DNA from: Macrocystis pyrifera
Taxonomy: Eukaryota > Sar > Phaeophyceae > Laminariales > Laminariaceae
Direction: 5' to 3'
Assembly: GCA_031763025.1 (NCBI GenBank)
Contig: JASSKH010000007.1
Location: 3,067,776-3,131,775, forward strand
DNA length: 64,000 bases
The translations under genes were made by a program, and so were the position numbers. The notes under the pieces were generated by a model, which did no database searches, was not told the DNA's origin, and worked only from the letters and a program-made list of their open reading frames with translations. Shown here piece after piece: positions 48,849-60,200 of this stretch (its first letter is position 1; every line of letters starts with the position of its first letter).

Positions 48849-49956
48849 ACAAGGCACTTCGCTCCGCGGGCGGCCTACGCCGCCCGCCACGCTCGCTCAG
48901 GAAGGAAAAGTACATCGAATCATGCGCAGCGGACAGAGGTGCATGATTGAATATAGCTTTTTATGATTGTAGCTGCAAACTGGCGGCTTGATGTTGTCAA
49001 GAGTCCCGCCGCCATGTGTCAGGGAAAAACAGCTCGGACGCCACATACGTCCGCCCGCTACGCTCGCTGACATGCCGCACGTACGTAAATACCCCAGGCA
49101 GTCCTTTTCTTCTTTTGATATGATTGCTGTATGTACGAAAGAGAAAGCACAGCACGGCACAGCAACACCGCAAAAACAATGAAAATGAAACCGAAAATTT
49201 GGGAAAGAGAAAAAAAATCCCCGTCCCCTCATGTGATAAGTTTCTGACACCTTGCACCGGTCAAAAAAGAGAAAAACCGAACAACAGGGCTTCTCTCTCA
49301 GCCTCATACGCCGCCCGCCCCTCTCGCGACCACCTCGCCACTAATTCGGCCCGGGAAAAGCTTTCCTCACTGTCTGCCACAGTCAGCCCCGTCGCCCGCC
49401 TCGCGTAAAGCCCGGTGCTCACCGTGGCCGTCGTTCGCCAGCTCGACAATGTTGGTGCGTAGCCCTCTCTTTGAACTTCAGCCCGGTCGCAAAAATAAGC
49501 ACCGCTTGAATCTTATCTTGCAATCCCGAACGATCCTTCCTTATAAACTCGTACATACTGCACTCTATCCAAAACCACGAATAAATGGAGGCCAGACAGA
49601 GCCCATTCATGCTTCCTTCGTGTCTCGAGGCACACTCAATGCCTAGTTACGAAAACGGCGACCGCGCTCCTTGCAACCCCTCCTCTACCAGCCACCACCC
49701 GCTGACACCCGCGACGGCGCCGGGCCCGCCCGCGGTGCCGTGCTCCTAGTACATGTACGCACACGAATCGAAAGAAGAAAAAAGGAAAAAAGGACTGAAA
49801 GTGCCAAGAGGAATGGAGAAAACAAAGAACCGCTGGAAAGGTCCGGCAAGTAATAAAAGGAGGCGATTCCCAAGTGGGAGCTCTGAGAGGCCAGGGATGT
49901 ACCAACCGAGCACGCTCAGAGTCGAGATCTAAGTAAGTAGTTCTATGTATGTATGT
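48849..49956. repeat. 1.17-kb macrosatellite, unit 1 (diverged)
   Basis: 1108 bp. Starts ACAAGGCACTTCGCTCCGCG. Carries the GC hairpin in altered form. In this unit the minus-strand conserved frame (49449-49261) is joined differently by a one-base indel, and it lacks the GTAAGA donor-like end seen in units 2-5. Confidence 0.9.
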
Positions 49957-51128
49957 ACAAGGCGCTTCGCTCCGCGGGCGGCCTACGCCGCCCGCTACGC
50001 TCGCTCAGGAAGGAAGCATCAAATTATGCGAAGCTGACAGAGGTCCATGATTGTTTTGTTTTTTTTATGGCCCCTGTAGTTAGCTGCGAACTGGCGACTT
50101 GATAATGCCAAGAGTCTTGCCGCCATGCTCCAGGAGAAAACAGCTCGGACGCCATATATGCTTCGCGTCGCGGGCGGTTTTCCGCTACTCTCGCTCACAC
50201 GTCGTACATACGTACATACCCCAGGGAGGGCACTTATTTTCTTCTTTCGATATGCTCTGTGTCTGTGTACTCGTATGTACGAAAGATAAAGCACAGAACG
50301 ACACAGCAGCAACACAGCAAAAACAATGAAAATGAAACCGAAATTTTCTAAAAGAAATAAAATCCCCGTCCCCTTTCGTGTAATAATTTACTACTTGAGT
50401 GGAACACCTTACACCAGTCAAAAAAAGAACAAAATGAATCAAAAGAAAAAATCTTACAGCAGAGCTTCTCTCACAGCCTCGTACACCGCCCGCCCCTCTC
50501 GCGACCATCTCGCCACCGATTCAGTCCGGGTAAAGCTTCCCTCCCTCTCTTCCACAGTGAGCCCCGTCGCCCGCCTCGCGTGAAGCCCGGTGCTCACCGT
50601 GGACCTCGACGCAAGCTCGACAATGTTGGTGCTCATTCGGGGTACCTCCCTCTTGTGACTCTCAGCCCGGTCGCAAAAATAAGCACCGCTTGAATATTAT
50701 CTTACAATCCCGAACGACCCTTAAACACTCGTACATACTCTATCCAATGTCACAAATGGAGGCCAGACAGAGCCTATTGATGCATCCCTCGTGTCTCGAG
50801 GCACACGCGACGCCTAGGCACGAAGGCGGCGACCGCGCTCCTTGCAACTCCCCCTCTACTCGCCAGCATCCGCTGACACCCGCGACGGTGCCGGGTTCGC
50901 CCGCGCAACCGTGCTCGGAGTACACGCACGCACACGAAACGAAAGAAGAAAAAATGAAAGAAGGACTGAAAGTACGACGAGAAATGGAGAAAACAAAGAC
51001 TCGCTGGAACGGTCCGGCAAGTAATAAACGGAGGCGATTCCCAAGTGGGAGCTCTGAGAGGCCAGGGATGTACCAACCGAGCACGCTCAGAGATCGAGAT
51101 CTAAGTAGGTATATCTATGAATGTATGT
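49957..51128. repeat. 1.17-kb macrosatellite, unit 2
   Basis: 1172 bp. Starts ACAAGGCGCTTCGCTCCGCG with the perfect hairpin GCGGGCGGC-CTAC-GCCGCCCGC. A minus-strand 60-codon frame at 50636-50454 (VARWSREGRAVYEAVREAL) ends at a GTAAGA donor-like site. Confidence 0.92.
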
Positions 51129-52312
51129 ACAAGGCGCTTCGCTCCGCGGGCGGCCTACGCCGCCCGCTACGCTCGCTCAGGAAGGAAACATCAAATTATG
51201 CGAAGCGGACAGAGGTCCATGATTGAATATTGTTTTTTTTATGGCCCCTGTAGTTAGCTGCGAACTGGCGACTTGATAATGCCAAGAGCCTTGCCGCCAT
51301 GCTCCAGGAGAAAACAGCTCGGACGCCACATATGCTTCGCGTCGCGGGCGGTTTTCCGCTACGCTCGCTCACACGTCGTACATACGTACATACCCCAGGT
51401 AGGGCACTTATTTTCTTCTTTCGATATGCTCTGTGTCTGTGTACTCGTCGTATGTACGAAAGATAAAGCACAGAACGGCACAGCAACTAGACAGCAACAC
51501 AGCAAAAACAATGGAAAGGAAACCGAACATTTCTAAAAGAAACAAAATCCCCGTCGCCTTTCGTGTGACTACCTGAGTGGAACACCTTACACCAGCCAAA
51601 AAAAGAACAAAATGAATAAAAAAAGAAAAACTCTTACAGCAGAGCTTCTCTCACAGCCTCGTACGCCGCCCGCCCCTCTCGCGACCATCTCGCCACCGAT
51701 TCAGTCCGGGTAAAGCTTCCCTCCCTCTCTTCCACAGTGAGTCCCGTCGCCCGCCTCGCGTGAAGCCCGGTGCTCACCGTGGACCTCGACACAAGCTCGA
51801 CAATGTTGGTGCTCATTCGGGGTACCTCCCTCTTGTGACTCTCATCCCGGTCGCAAAAATAAGCACCGCTTGAATATTATCTTACAATCCCGAACGACCC
51901 TTAAACACTCGTACGTACTCTATCCAAAATCACAAATGGAGGCCAGACAGAGCCTATTGATGCATCCCTCGTGTCTCGAGGCACACGCGACGCCTAGGCA
52001 CGAAAGCGGCGACCGCGCTCCTTGCAACTCCCCCTCTACTCGCCAGCATCCGCTGACACTCGTGACGGTGCCGGGTTCGCCCGCGCAACCGTGCTCGGAG
52101 TACACGCACGCACACGAAACGAAAGAAGAAAAAAGGAAAGAAGGACTGAAAGTACGACGCGAAATAAATGGAGAAAACAAAGAACCGCTGGAACGGTCCG
52201 GCAAGTAATAAACGGAGGCGATTCCCAAGTGGGAGCTCTGAGAGGCCAGGGATGTACCAACCGAGCACGCTCAGAGATCGAGATCTAAGTAGGTATATCT
52301 ATGAATGTATGT
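51129..52312. repeat. 1.17-kb macrosatellite, unit 3
   Basis: 1184 bp, same layout. A small insertion (CAACTAGACAG) lies near 51484 and the CTAAAGAAAT-type tract differs. The conserved minus frame is at 51816-51634. Confidence 0.92.
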
Positions 52313-53480
52313 ACAAGGCGCTTCGCTCCGCGGGCGGCCTACGCCGCCCGCTACGCTCGCTCAGGAAGGAAACATCAAATTATGCGAAGCGGACAGAGGT
52401 CCATGATTGAATATTGTTTTTTTTTTATGGCCCCTGTAGTTAGCTGCGAACTGGCGACTTGATAATGCCAAGAGCCTTGCCGCCATGCTCCAGGAGAAAA
52501 CAGCTCGGACGCCACATATGCTTCGCGTCGCGGGCGGTTTTCCGCTACTCTCGCTCACACGTCGTACATACGTACATACCCCAGGGAGGGCACTTATTTT
52601 CTTCTTTCGATATGCTCTGTGTCTGTGTACTCGTCGTATGTACGAAAGATAAAGCACAGAACGGCACAGCAACACAGCAAAAGCAATGAAAATGAAACCG
52701 AACATTTCTAAAAGAAACAAAATCCCCGTCCCCTTTCGTGTAATAATTTACTACGTGAGTGGAACACCTTACACCAGCCAAAAAAAGAACAAAATGAAAA
52801 AAAAAGAAAAAATCTTACAGCAGAGCTTCTCTCTCAGCCTCGTACGCCGCCCGCCCCTCTCGCCACCATCTCGCCACCGATTCAGTCCGGGTAAAGCTTC
52901 CCTCCCTCTCTTCCACAGTGAGCCCCGTCGCCCGCCTCGCGTGAAGCCCGGTGCTCACCGTGGACCTCGACGCCAGCTCGACAATGTTGGTGCTCATTCG
53001 GGGTACCTCCCTCTTAATTGTGACTCTCAGCCAGGTCGCGAAATAAGCAGCGCTTGAATATTATCTTACAATCCCGAACGGCCCTTAAATACTCGTACGT
53101 ACTCTATCCAAAATCACAAATGGAGGCCAGACAGAGCCTATTGATGCATCCCTCGTGTCTCGAGGCACACGCGACGCCTAGGCACGAAAGCGGCGACCGC
53201 GCTCCTTGCAACTCCCCCTCTACTCGCCAGCATCCGCTGACACCCGCGACGGTGCCGGGTTCGCCCGCGCAACCGTGCTCGGAGTACACGCACGCACACG
53301 AAACGAAAGAAGAAAAAATGAAAGAAGGACTGAAAGTACGACGAGAAATGGAGAAAACAAAGACTCGCTGGAACGGTCCGGCAAGTAATAAACGGAGGCG
53401 ATTCCCAAGTGGGAGCTCTGAGAGGCCAGGGATGTACCAACCGAGCACGCTCAGAGATTGAGATCTAAGTAAGTATATCT
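52313..53480. repeat. 1.17-kb macrosatellite, unit 4
   Basis: 1168 bp, same layout; conserved minus frame at 52997-52815 with Ser-to-Trp and Val-to-Glu changes. Confidence 0.92.
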
Positions 53481-53950
53481 ACAAGGCGCTTCGCTCCGCG
53501 GGCGGCCTACGCCGCCCGCTACGCTCGCTCAGGAAGGAAATATCAAATTATGCGAAGCGGACAGAGGTCCATGACTGAATAGTGTTTTTTTTATGGCCGC
53601 TGTAGTTAGCTGCAAACTGGCGACTTGATAATGCCAAGAGTCTTGCCGCCATGCTTCAGGAGAAAACAGCTCGGACGCCATATATGCTTCGCGTCGCGGG
53701 CGGTTTTCCGCTACTCTCGCTCACACGTCGTACATACGTACATACCCTAGGTAGGGTACTTATTTTCTTCTTTCGATATGCTCTGTGTCTGTGTACTCGT
53801 CGTATGTACGAAAGATAAAGCACAGAACGGCACAGCAACACAGCAAAAACAACAACAACGAAAATGAAACCGAAATTTTCTAAAAGAAATAAAACCCCCG
53901 TCCCCTTTCGTGTAATAATTTACTACTTGAGTGGAACACCTTACACCAGC

Positions 53951-53986
<36 letters not shown>

Positions 53987-54644
53987 AAAATCTTACAGCA
54001 GAGCTTCTCTCACAGCCTCGTACGCCGCCCGCCCCTCTCGCGACCATCTCGCCACCGATTCAGTCCGGGTAAAGCTTCCCTCCCTCTCTTCCACAGTGAG
54101 TCCCGTCGCCCGCCTCGCGTGAAGCCCGGTGCTCACCGTGGACCTCGACGCAAGCTCGACAATGTTGGTGCTCATTCGGGGTACCTCCCTCTTGTGACTC
54201 TCAGCCAGGTCGCGAAAATAAGCACCGCTTGAATATTATCTTACAATCCCGAACGACCCTTAACCGTACGTACTCTATCCAAAATCACGAATGGAGGCCA
54301 GACAGAGCCTATTGATGCATCCCTCGTGTCTCGAGGCACACGCGACGCCTAGGCACGAAAGCGGCGACCGCGCTCCTTGCAACTCCCCCTCTACTCGCCA
54401 GCATCCGCTGACACCCGCGACGGTGCCGGGTTCGCCCGCGCAACCGTGCTCGGAGTACACGCACGCACACGAAACGAAAGAAGAAAAAATGAAAGAAGGA
54501 CTGAAAGTACGACGAGAAATGGAGAAAACAAAGACTCGCTGGAACGGTCCGGCAAGTAATAAACGGAGGCGATTCCCAAGTGGGAGCTCTGAGAGGCCAG
54601 GGATGTACCAACCGAGCACGCTCAGAGATCGAGATCTAAGTAAG

Positions 54645-54646
<2 letters not shown>
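53481..54646. repeat. 1.17-kb macrosatellite, unit 5
   Basis: 1166 bp; an A-run of about 33 at 53952 replaces the shorter run of the other units. Conserved minus frame at 54175-53993. Its right boundary runs into the TATG microsatellite. Confidence 0.92.
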
Positions 54647-54676
<30 letters not shown>

Positions 54677-55366
54677 TGTATGTATGTATGTATGTATGTA
54701 TGTATGTATGTATGTATGTATGTATGTATGTATGTATGTATGTATGTATGTATGTATGTATGTATGTATGTATGTATGTATGTATGTATGTATGTATGTA
54801 TGTATGTATGTATGTATGTATGTATGTATGTATGTATGTATGTATGTATGTATGTATGTATGTATGTATGTATGTATGTATGTATGTATGTATGTATGTA
54901 TGTATGTATGTATGTATGTATGTATGTATGTATGTATGTATGTATGTATGTATGTATGTATGTATGTATGTATGTATGTATGTATGTATGTATGTATGTA
55001 TGTATGTATGTATGTATGTATGTATGTATGTATGTATGTATGTATGTATGTATGTATGTATGTATGTATGTATGTATGTATGTATGTATGTATGTATGTA
55101 TGTATGTATGTATGTATGTATGTATGTATGTATGTATGTATGTATGTATGTATGTATGTATGTATGTATGTATGTATGTATGTATGTATGTATGTATGTA
55201 TGTATGTATGTATGTATGTATGTATGTATGTATGTATGTATGTATGTATGTATGTATGTATGTATGTATGTATGTATGTATGTATGTATGTATGTATGTA
55301 TGTATGTATGTATGTATGTATGTATGTATGTATGTATGTATGTATGTATGTATGTATGTATGTATG

Positions 55367-55396
<30 letters not shown>
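54647..55396. repeat. 750-bp uninterrupted TATG microsatellite
   Basis: About 187 perfect TATG copies with no interruption seen. The 368-, 311- and 252-codon frames reading Met-Tyr-Val-Cys through it are repeat artefacts. Confidence 0.97.
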
Positions 55397-55397
<1 letters not shown>

Positions 55398-55554
55398 CCC
55401 CTTTATATAAACTGCGTATTGGTGTGGGATCGTTTTTTTCAGTGGTGGAACGGATACTAAGCTGTTTTACAATCGTTTTGCGCCACGGAAGACCCGGTCG
55501 GTCGTACCGTCTATGTTCTAAGAGTTGGCTAACTCCACTCCCCCCTGCCCCCCT

Positions 55555-55615
55555 TCCGAACGGGATGCGTGATCAATGGTCAAATGACTAAGGCGAGCAA
55601 GAAATGAGTACGCCT
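55555..55615 (+). mobile_element. LINE 3'-tail scrap
   Basis: Only the last 60 bp of the 56.3 kb LINE type (GGTCAAATGACTAAGGCGAG to GAGTACGCC), immediately followed by SINE-like module B. Confidence 0.7.
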
Positions 55616-55627
55616 CCCTTCCTTCCC

Positions 55628-55775
55628 GTCGTCACGGCGCTTCACGTTTGGTGTGCAAGAAATGTCTGCTTGCTCGGTAAAAACCCGACGTACTCCGCCC
55701 CGGCGTTGTAGGGATGCGAGGGTCTATGATCATACGACTACGGCCATGTACGATATGAGTGCACCCCCCCTTTCG
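55628..55775 (+). mobile_element. SINE-like module B
   Basis: Directly follows a LINE 3'-tail scrap; ends GTACGATATGAGTGCACC with a C-run. Confidence 0.65.
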
Positions 55776-55809
55776 CCCTATCAGGTATAATATATACCAG
55801 GTATATGTA

Positions 55810-56335
55810 TAGGTTGGGTTGGCGTCGGTTGGCGTCGCCGCTGTAAAACACGCCTCTCACTGCGTGAGCTACTGCAGACAACCACGGCACCGTTTTTGTT
55901 TTTCGCGGCTACCACGGCTGGCAGTCGAGCTAGGTCATTTTTTTGCGGGGAGAATATTATTTCCGCACAAGGGGGATGATCGTATCACGTATAAAGAGTG
56001 TGCACCGGTGTATGGTAAGGCACCCACGAGGCAGTTACATAGTATACCCATTGCTGTCTCTGGAAGTAGACACACCAGCAAAAAAACCCATTCATTGGCG
56101 CTGTCATCCATATGCAAGAAAATCCGCCTCACAAGCGGTTCTTAGCATTAATAGGATGCAGCTCACCCTTCATGCGACTCGCCCAACACCTTACGGTGCT
56201 TCGCGCTTGGTGCAAGCAATGTCTGCCTGGTCGATGAAAACACAACGTGCTCCGTCCCGGCATTGCTGTAGGGGTGCGAGGGTCTATGGTCATACGACTA
56301 TGGCCATGCATGATGTCGAGTACATCCCCCCCCTA
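55810..56335 (+). mobile_element. SINE-like composite repeat, full copy
   Basis: Modules A and B complete, with a small insertion (ATTA) before GGATGCAGCTCACCC. Ends GATGTCGAGTACATC plus C-run, abutting the LINE 3' region at 56337. Confidence 0.75.
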
Positions 56336-56336
56336 G

Positions 56337-57018
56337 CGCGATATAGGGGGAAACCAAGAAGAGATGATGTCCGCTGGGAGGCCTGGGAGGTACAAGGCAG
56401 AAGTAGAAGAAAGGATAGAAAGAAGGGAAAGGCTAGCGCTAAGAAACAAGGTGGAATCGGGAAAACACTTCGAGAAATACGGGGGACTGAGGGAAGGAAT
56501 AGGAATGAAAACGTATTTGCACGGCCCAATGGACTTCGCGAAAACATTGGAACTGCGCTTTCGTGTAGGTGACCTGGACCTGCCAGAAAGAAGAAAGAGG
56601 TATACCAGTAGCCGGTAGGAGGAGGAAGTAGATGCACAGATGTGCCCGCGTGGCAAAGCAATAGAGAGTAGAACTCACATAGTAGGAGAATGCGAAATAT
56701 ACAAGGAGGAACGGGATGTGTTGGAAGAGGAGATGAGGGAAATAGACGAATGTGACATGCAGGAGTTTGATACACTGAATAGCAGCGAGAAAACGATCGC
56801 TATCCTAGGAGATAGATGGTGGCCACAGGCGGCCAGACAGGAAGGAGATAAGACTAGCAAAAAGTTTCTGTGTAATATATGGAAACAACTTAATGAGCGC
56901 CCAATTGGTGGAGGTGTCTCTATCAGGAGTAGGAACGGTGCTCCGCCTCGAAAAGGATGAGTGGTCAATGGTCAAATGACTAAGGCAAGCAACAAACGAG
57001 TACGCCCCCCCCCCCCCC
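56337..57018 (+). mobile_element. LINE 3' end with zinc-knuckle-like C-terminus
   Basis: A frame open from about 56364 to 56960 with one in-frame TAG near 56618. It encodes a basic helical segment (EERIERRERLALRNKVES) and then the cysteine/histidine motif CPRGKAIESRTHIVGEC, LEEEMREIDECDMQEFD, ILGDRWWPQAARQEG and ERPIGGGVSIRSRNGAPPRK. After the stop comes a conserved 3' tail (GTCAATGGTCAAATGACTAA) ending in GAGTACG and a run of about 19 C. It appears to belong to a different LINE lineage from the copy at 22-23.5 kb, judging by the C-terminus. Confidence 0.8.
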
Positions 57019-57209
57019 CCCCCGACCTCGCGCCCCCGCCCCCCGACCATAGACGCTAAGAAGCCGGGGCTTGACCCCTTGGCTGGCCCCCCCTCACACT
57101 AAAAGTAGTATCATATGATAATGCCAAAACGTACCTTGACGCGCCCAAAACAACCGGTCTCCTACCAAATTTCCCCCAAAATCTTGCTTACTCCCGGCGG
57201 GCGCTTGCG

Positions 57210-57340
57210 AGGGGGGGGGGGCGTGTACTCATGTCATGCACGGCACGAACATAGTCCTTCGCATCCTCACTATGATGCCGATGCCGGGACGGAGTACGTC
57301 TGGTTGTGACCGACAAGGCAGACATTGTTGGGGGGGGGGG
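57210..57340 (-). mobile_element. SINE-like module B fragment, minus strand
   Basis: Reverse complement of the module B end (GTGTACTCATGTCATGCACG on plus), with G-runs on both sides (57211-57220 and 57330-57347). Confidence 0.6.
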
Positions 57341-57686
57341 GGGGGGGCTTGTTTATTTCTTGGCGATCCTAGGTATCCGCAAAATTACGTCGAGCTAAAT
57401 GGGCCACTACTATGACCGCTACTAATACTTGATATGCTGACACGTTGTAATTTGTTATCCCCTTGGTTCCGCCTGAGGTTCAGGCGTTACAGCCAGCCAG
57501 AACCCAGCTTGCGCGTTTCTTTTGTAGAGACCCATTCACCATAACTACTGAGTAAATTGTGTGCATGCAGCCCTGGCCATATTCTACCCGCTGAGTGAGC
57601 TAGCGGTCTGCGCTCGGTTCGTGGTTCATACACCATAAGCAACCACTGAACTGGCGGTCAGCGCTGACCATGACTACCACCGAGCT

Positions 57687-57795
57687 AGTAGGGGGACCAT
57701 AGTAAATAGGACCCTGCGGTACATACAAAAAACTAGATTTTTACCTATTTTTACTAACAATATTTGGTCCTATTTACTATGGCCCCCCGTAATAG
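57687..57795. mobile_element. 110-bp palindromic MITE
   Basis: TAGTAGGGGGACCATAG ... CTATGGCCCCCCGTAATA. Confidence 0.75.
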
Positions 57796-58779
57796 CACTC
57801 TGGGCTCCCTTTGGGTGTTGAAGACAGCGACCAAAGTAATGATGTATGTGGTGTCACCAGCCGTCTACGAGCAGCGCCAGCACCCTTTGCCAGCAGTACC
57901 GGCATGATGGGATTATGTTGCGCCCGTATCCCACGACTCCTTGCTTTCAACCATTGTAACTCGGGACACACGACTTATATCACCCCCCCCCCAAAAAAAA
58001 AAAAAAAACATGCAGAGGCCGGTGTGCTGAGATCGTCAATTTTTTATTTCGTCAACTTTTTTCCCCTCTGAACGCCCCCCAAGAGGCTTAGATAGAAACA
58101 GCTCAGTGCTTCCATGGTGTACCAGTTATCTCTAAACGGGCTCCGGACTGTGTATTTCGGTCAAGAGACACCTGGTGCCAGGTACACCACAGCCACTGAC
58201 TGCTAGCAGTCAGCGAGCGCCGACTGCTTAGGGTGCATGTATACGTACAGCAAAACGACTGTCGGTGAGGGCAGGGGATGATGTGTCGTGTCGCACAAAC
58301 CGCTTCTTGCCACCATTGCAGAGAGCTGCGTCAACCCCCCCCCCCCGCCCCTTTTTCCCCGTGCCGGACAAACAAAGTTTGGTTTGGCGGGTCCACTATT
58401 TATCGTGATACTTGGTACTTCGTGCGACTTTTTTGTGAGCGCCTGCACTGCTGTAGACTTGAGGGGCTTTGCTCCGCCTCTTTTCACAACTGTACCCACG
58501 GTTTTTGGAGAGAAACTATTAATGTTATACTTGGGAAATAGGCAGTGTGGGGTAATATTTTTCAAAGTCCATACGTAGAGGGTTAACTGATGCAGCAACA
58601 GCAACAGCTGCAGCAGCAACACTTCACGGTTTGTTTAGGTTGGTTTTTGTTTTGTTTCATCCATTTCCCCGGCGGAGTTACAAAACTACCGTATATAATC
58701 AGCGTCGAGACGGTCCTGTATCCCTTCCGGTTAGTACGCATATACGCCTTGATGTTTTGGCTCACTTTATGTATGGTTC

Positions 58780-58844
58780 CTAGAATCGTTCCACATAACC
58801 TCTCCAAGATTGTTCCCAGCCGCCATCGCCACCGTCACCGCTGA

Positions 58845-58902
<58 letters not shown>

Positions 58903-58914
58903 ACGCGCGGTCAT
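58780..58914 (-). CDS. Short polyglutamine open frame
   Basis: A 44-codon minus-strand frame: ATG, then MTAR, 19 Gln, then LSGDGGDGGWEQSWRGYVERF (stop TAG). It could be a real exon or a by-product of the CTG repeat. No splice partner or family was recognised. Confidence 0.2.
58846..58902. repeat. (CTG)19 triplet repeat
   Basis: Nineteen uninterrupted CTG units, read as polyglutamine on the minus strand (see the short frame at 58914-58780). Confidence 0.95.
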
Positions 58915-59000
58915 TTCTGGTTTCTCCTGCGCGCTACCGAGTGCATATCGCTGAGAAAGGCGTAGGAGAAAATAGCCAACCTAGGCTCGTGAACTGAACT

Positions 59001-59216
59001 GTTGCATTCCTCTCGTAGGTAGGGCGTTGATTGCTCGCTATTAACAGTAGCTCAGTATTATAGCCGACAACGGACGCCGGCCCTTCAATCAACCTCAATT
59101 CGTTTTTTTCTTCGTTGCATTCCTCTCGTGGGCACGGAGTTGGTTGGCCGCTATCCAACAGCTCAAACATTCTATCCGACAACGGACGGCGGCCCTTCAA
59201 TCAGTCTGGATCAGTC
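59001..59216. repeat. 113-bp tandem duplication
   Basis: GTTGCATTCCTCTCGT begins each copy at 59001 and 59114. CCGACAACGGACG and GCCCTTCAATCA are shared; the copies have diverged. Confidence 0.75.
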
Positions 59217-60019
59217 TTTGTTGCGGAGCTTTCTCCGACGCCATTCTTTGTGTACTCTCAACACTCCTGCTTGTACGGCATCTACGTGGGGAGTCTTTCG
59301 GCGAACTTTTTTTTTTTTCGCTTGTCTTTCCGCGCGTAGATTCCCAGTCAACCTGATGCATTAACACATAAAAAGAAAAGACATGAATCAGCCGCACCAC
59401 ACCCTAGCGCTAAAGCCGGCGATGGGCGAGATGATCGGGGATGTTTTCCAGGTACGCAGCTTCCGCCCGTCGAAGATTCCCTCCAAAATACAAATATCCC
59501 CCCCACCAAAGATGCTCCTGACACTTTCTCGACAGGAGACCAGTCTTTTCGGGCGCGTCAAGGCCCCTTTCTCGTCCTAACTCTGCAGTTTTAGTGTGGG
59601 AGGGCGGTCAGCCACGCAGCCCAACCCGCGATATTTCAGCATTGTTACCCGCCACGCGACCAGACTCGACCGGACGCCACCGGACGCCACCGGGTCGACT
59701 CCCAATGGGGTCCAGATGGGTCAGCTTTCGCCGCCTCAAGGTGATGATCACGATGATCATCATATTCGACGACCGCCTCACCAGCGGTGTCGGCGGGCAC
59801 CATCACCATCACCGACTAAGTCACCGTCATCCTCATGGTCGTCACCATCCTGACTCGTAAAGTAGTAGTGTGCTCTGTTTTGCGCTACTTATGTTGCCAC
59901 GCGACAGGTGACCCGCACGGGTCCCGGCTGTCGCCGGCTGCGCCCGAGAGGGAGAGAGTTGGTCAAAAACGAAAAAGAAACGATGCAAATCGACGAAAGG
60001 TGGGGATGCTGAACGGAAC

Positions 60020-60200
60020 CAGCCCTCTGCGCGATAAAAATGAAGGCGCGCGTATTAACGGGGGAGGCGGGTGGGAGGGGCGGGGGCAAGGGGGAAAACG
60101 GAACGGCGACATCTACCTGTGACCAGAGCTTGTGCCTAGGGGGTTGACGAGGATCAAACATCCTATACTGGAGAGTAAAAGAGTGATGAAAATAAACAGC
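60020..60200 (+). repeat. Dispersed repeat with GCGATAAAAATGAAGGC core
   Basis: Same core and order as at 17480, followed by GAGAGTAAAAGAGTGATGA. A 251-codon minus-strand frame (60868-60113) ends in it and has a hydrophobic stretch near its C-terminus. Confidence 0.5.

Noticed and set aside
49419-54619. Plus- and minus-strand 100-120 codon frames repeated in every macrosatellite unit
   Set aside because: Several overlapping frames are open at once in near-identical units, so repetition alone is not evidence of coding. Only the minus 60-codon frame with a splice-like end was kept, as a question.
54291-55591. Open frames of 252-368 codons reading Met-Tyr-Val-Cys
   Set aside because: They are translations of the pure TATG repeat in three frames and have no independent coding evidence.
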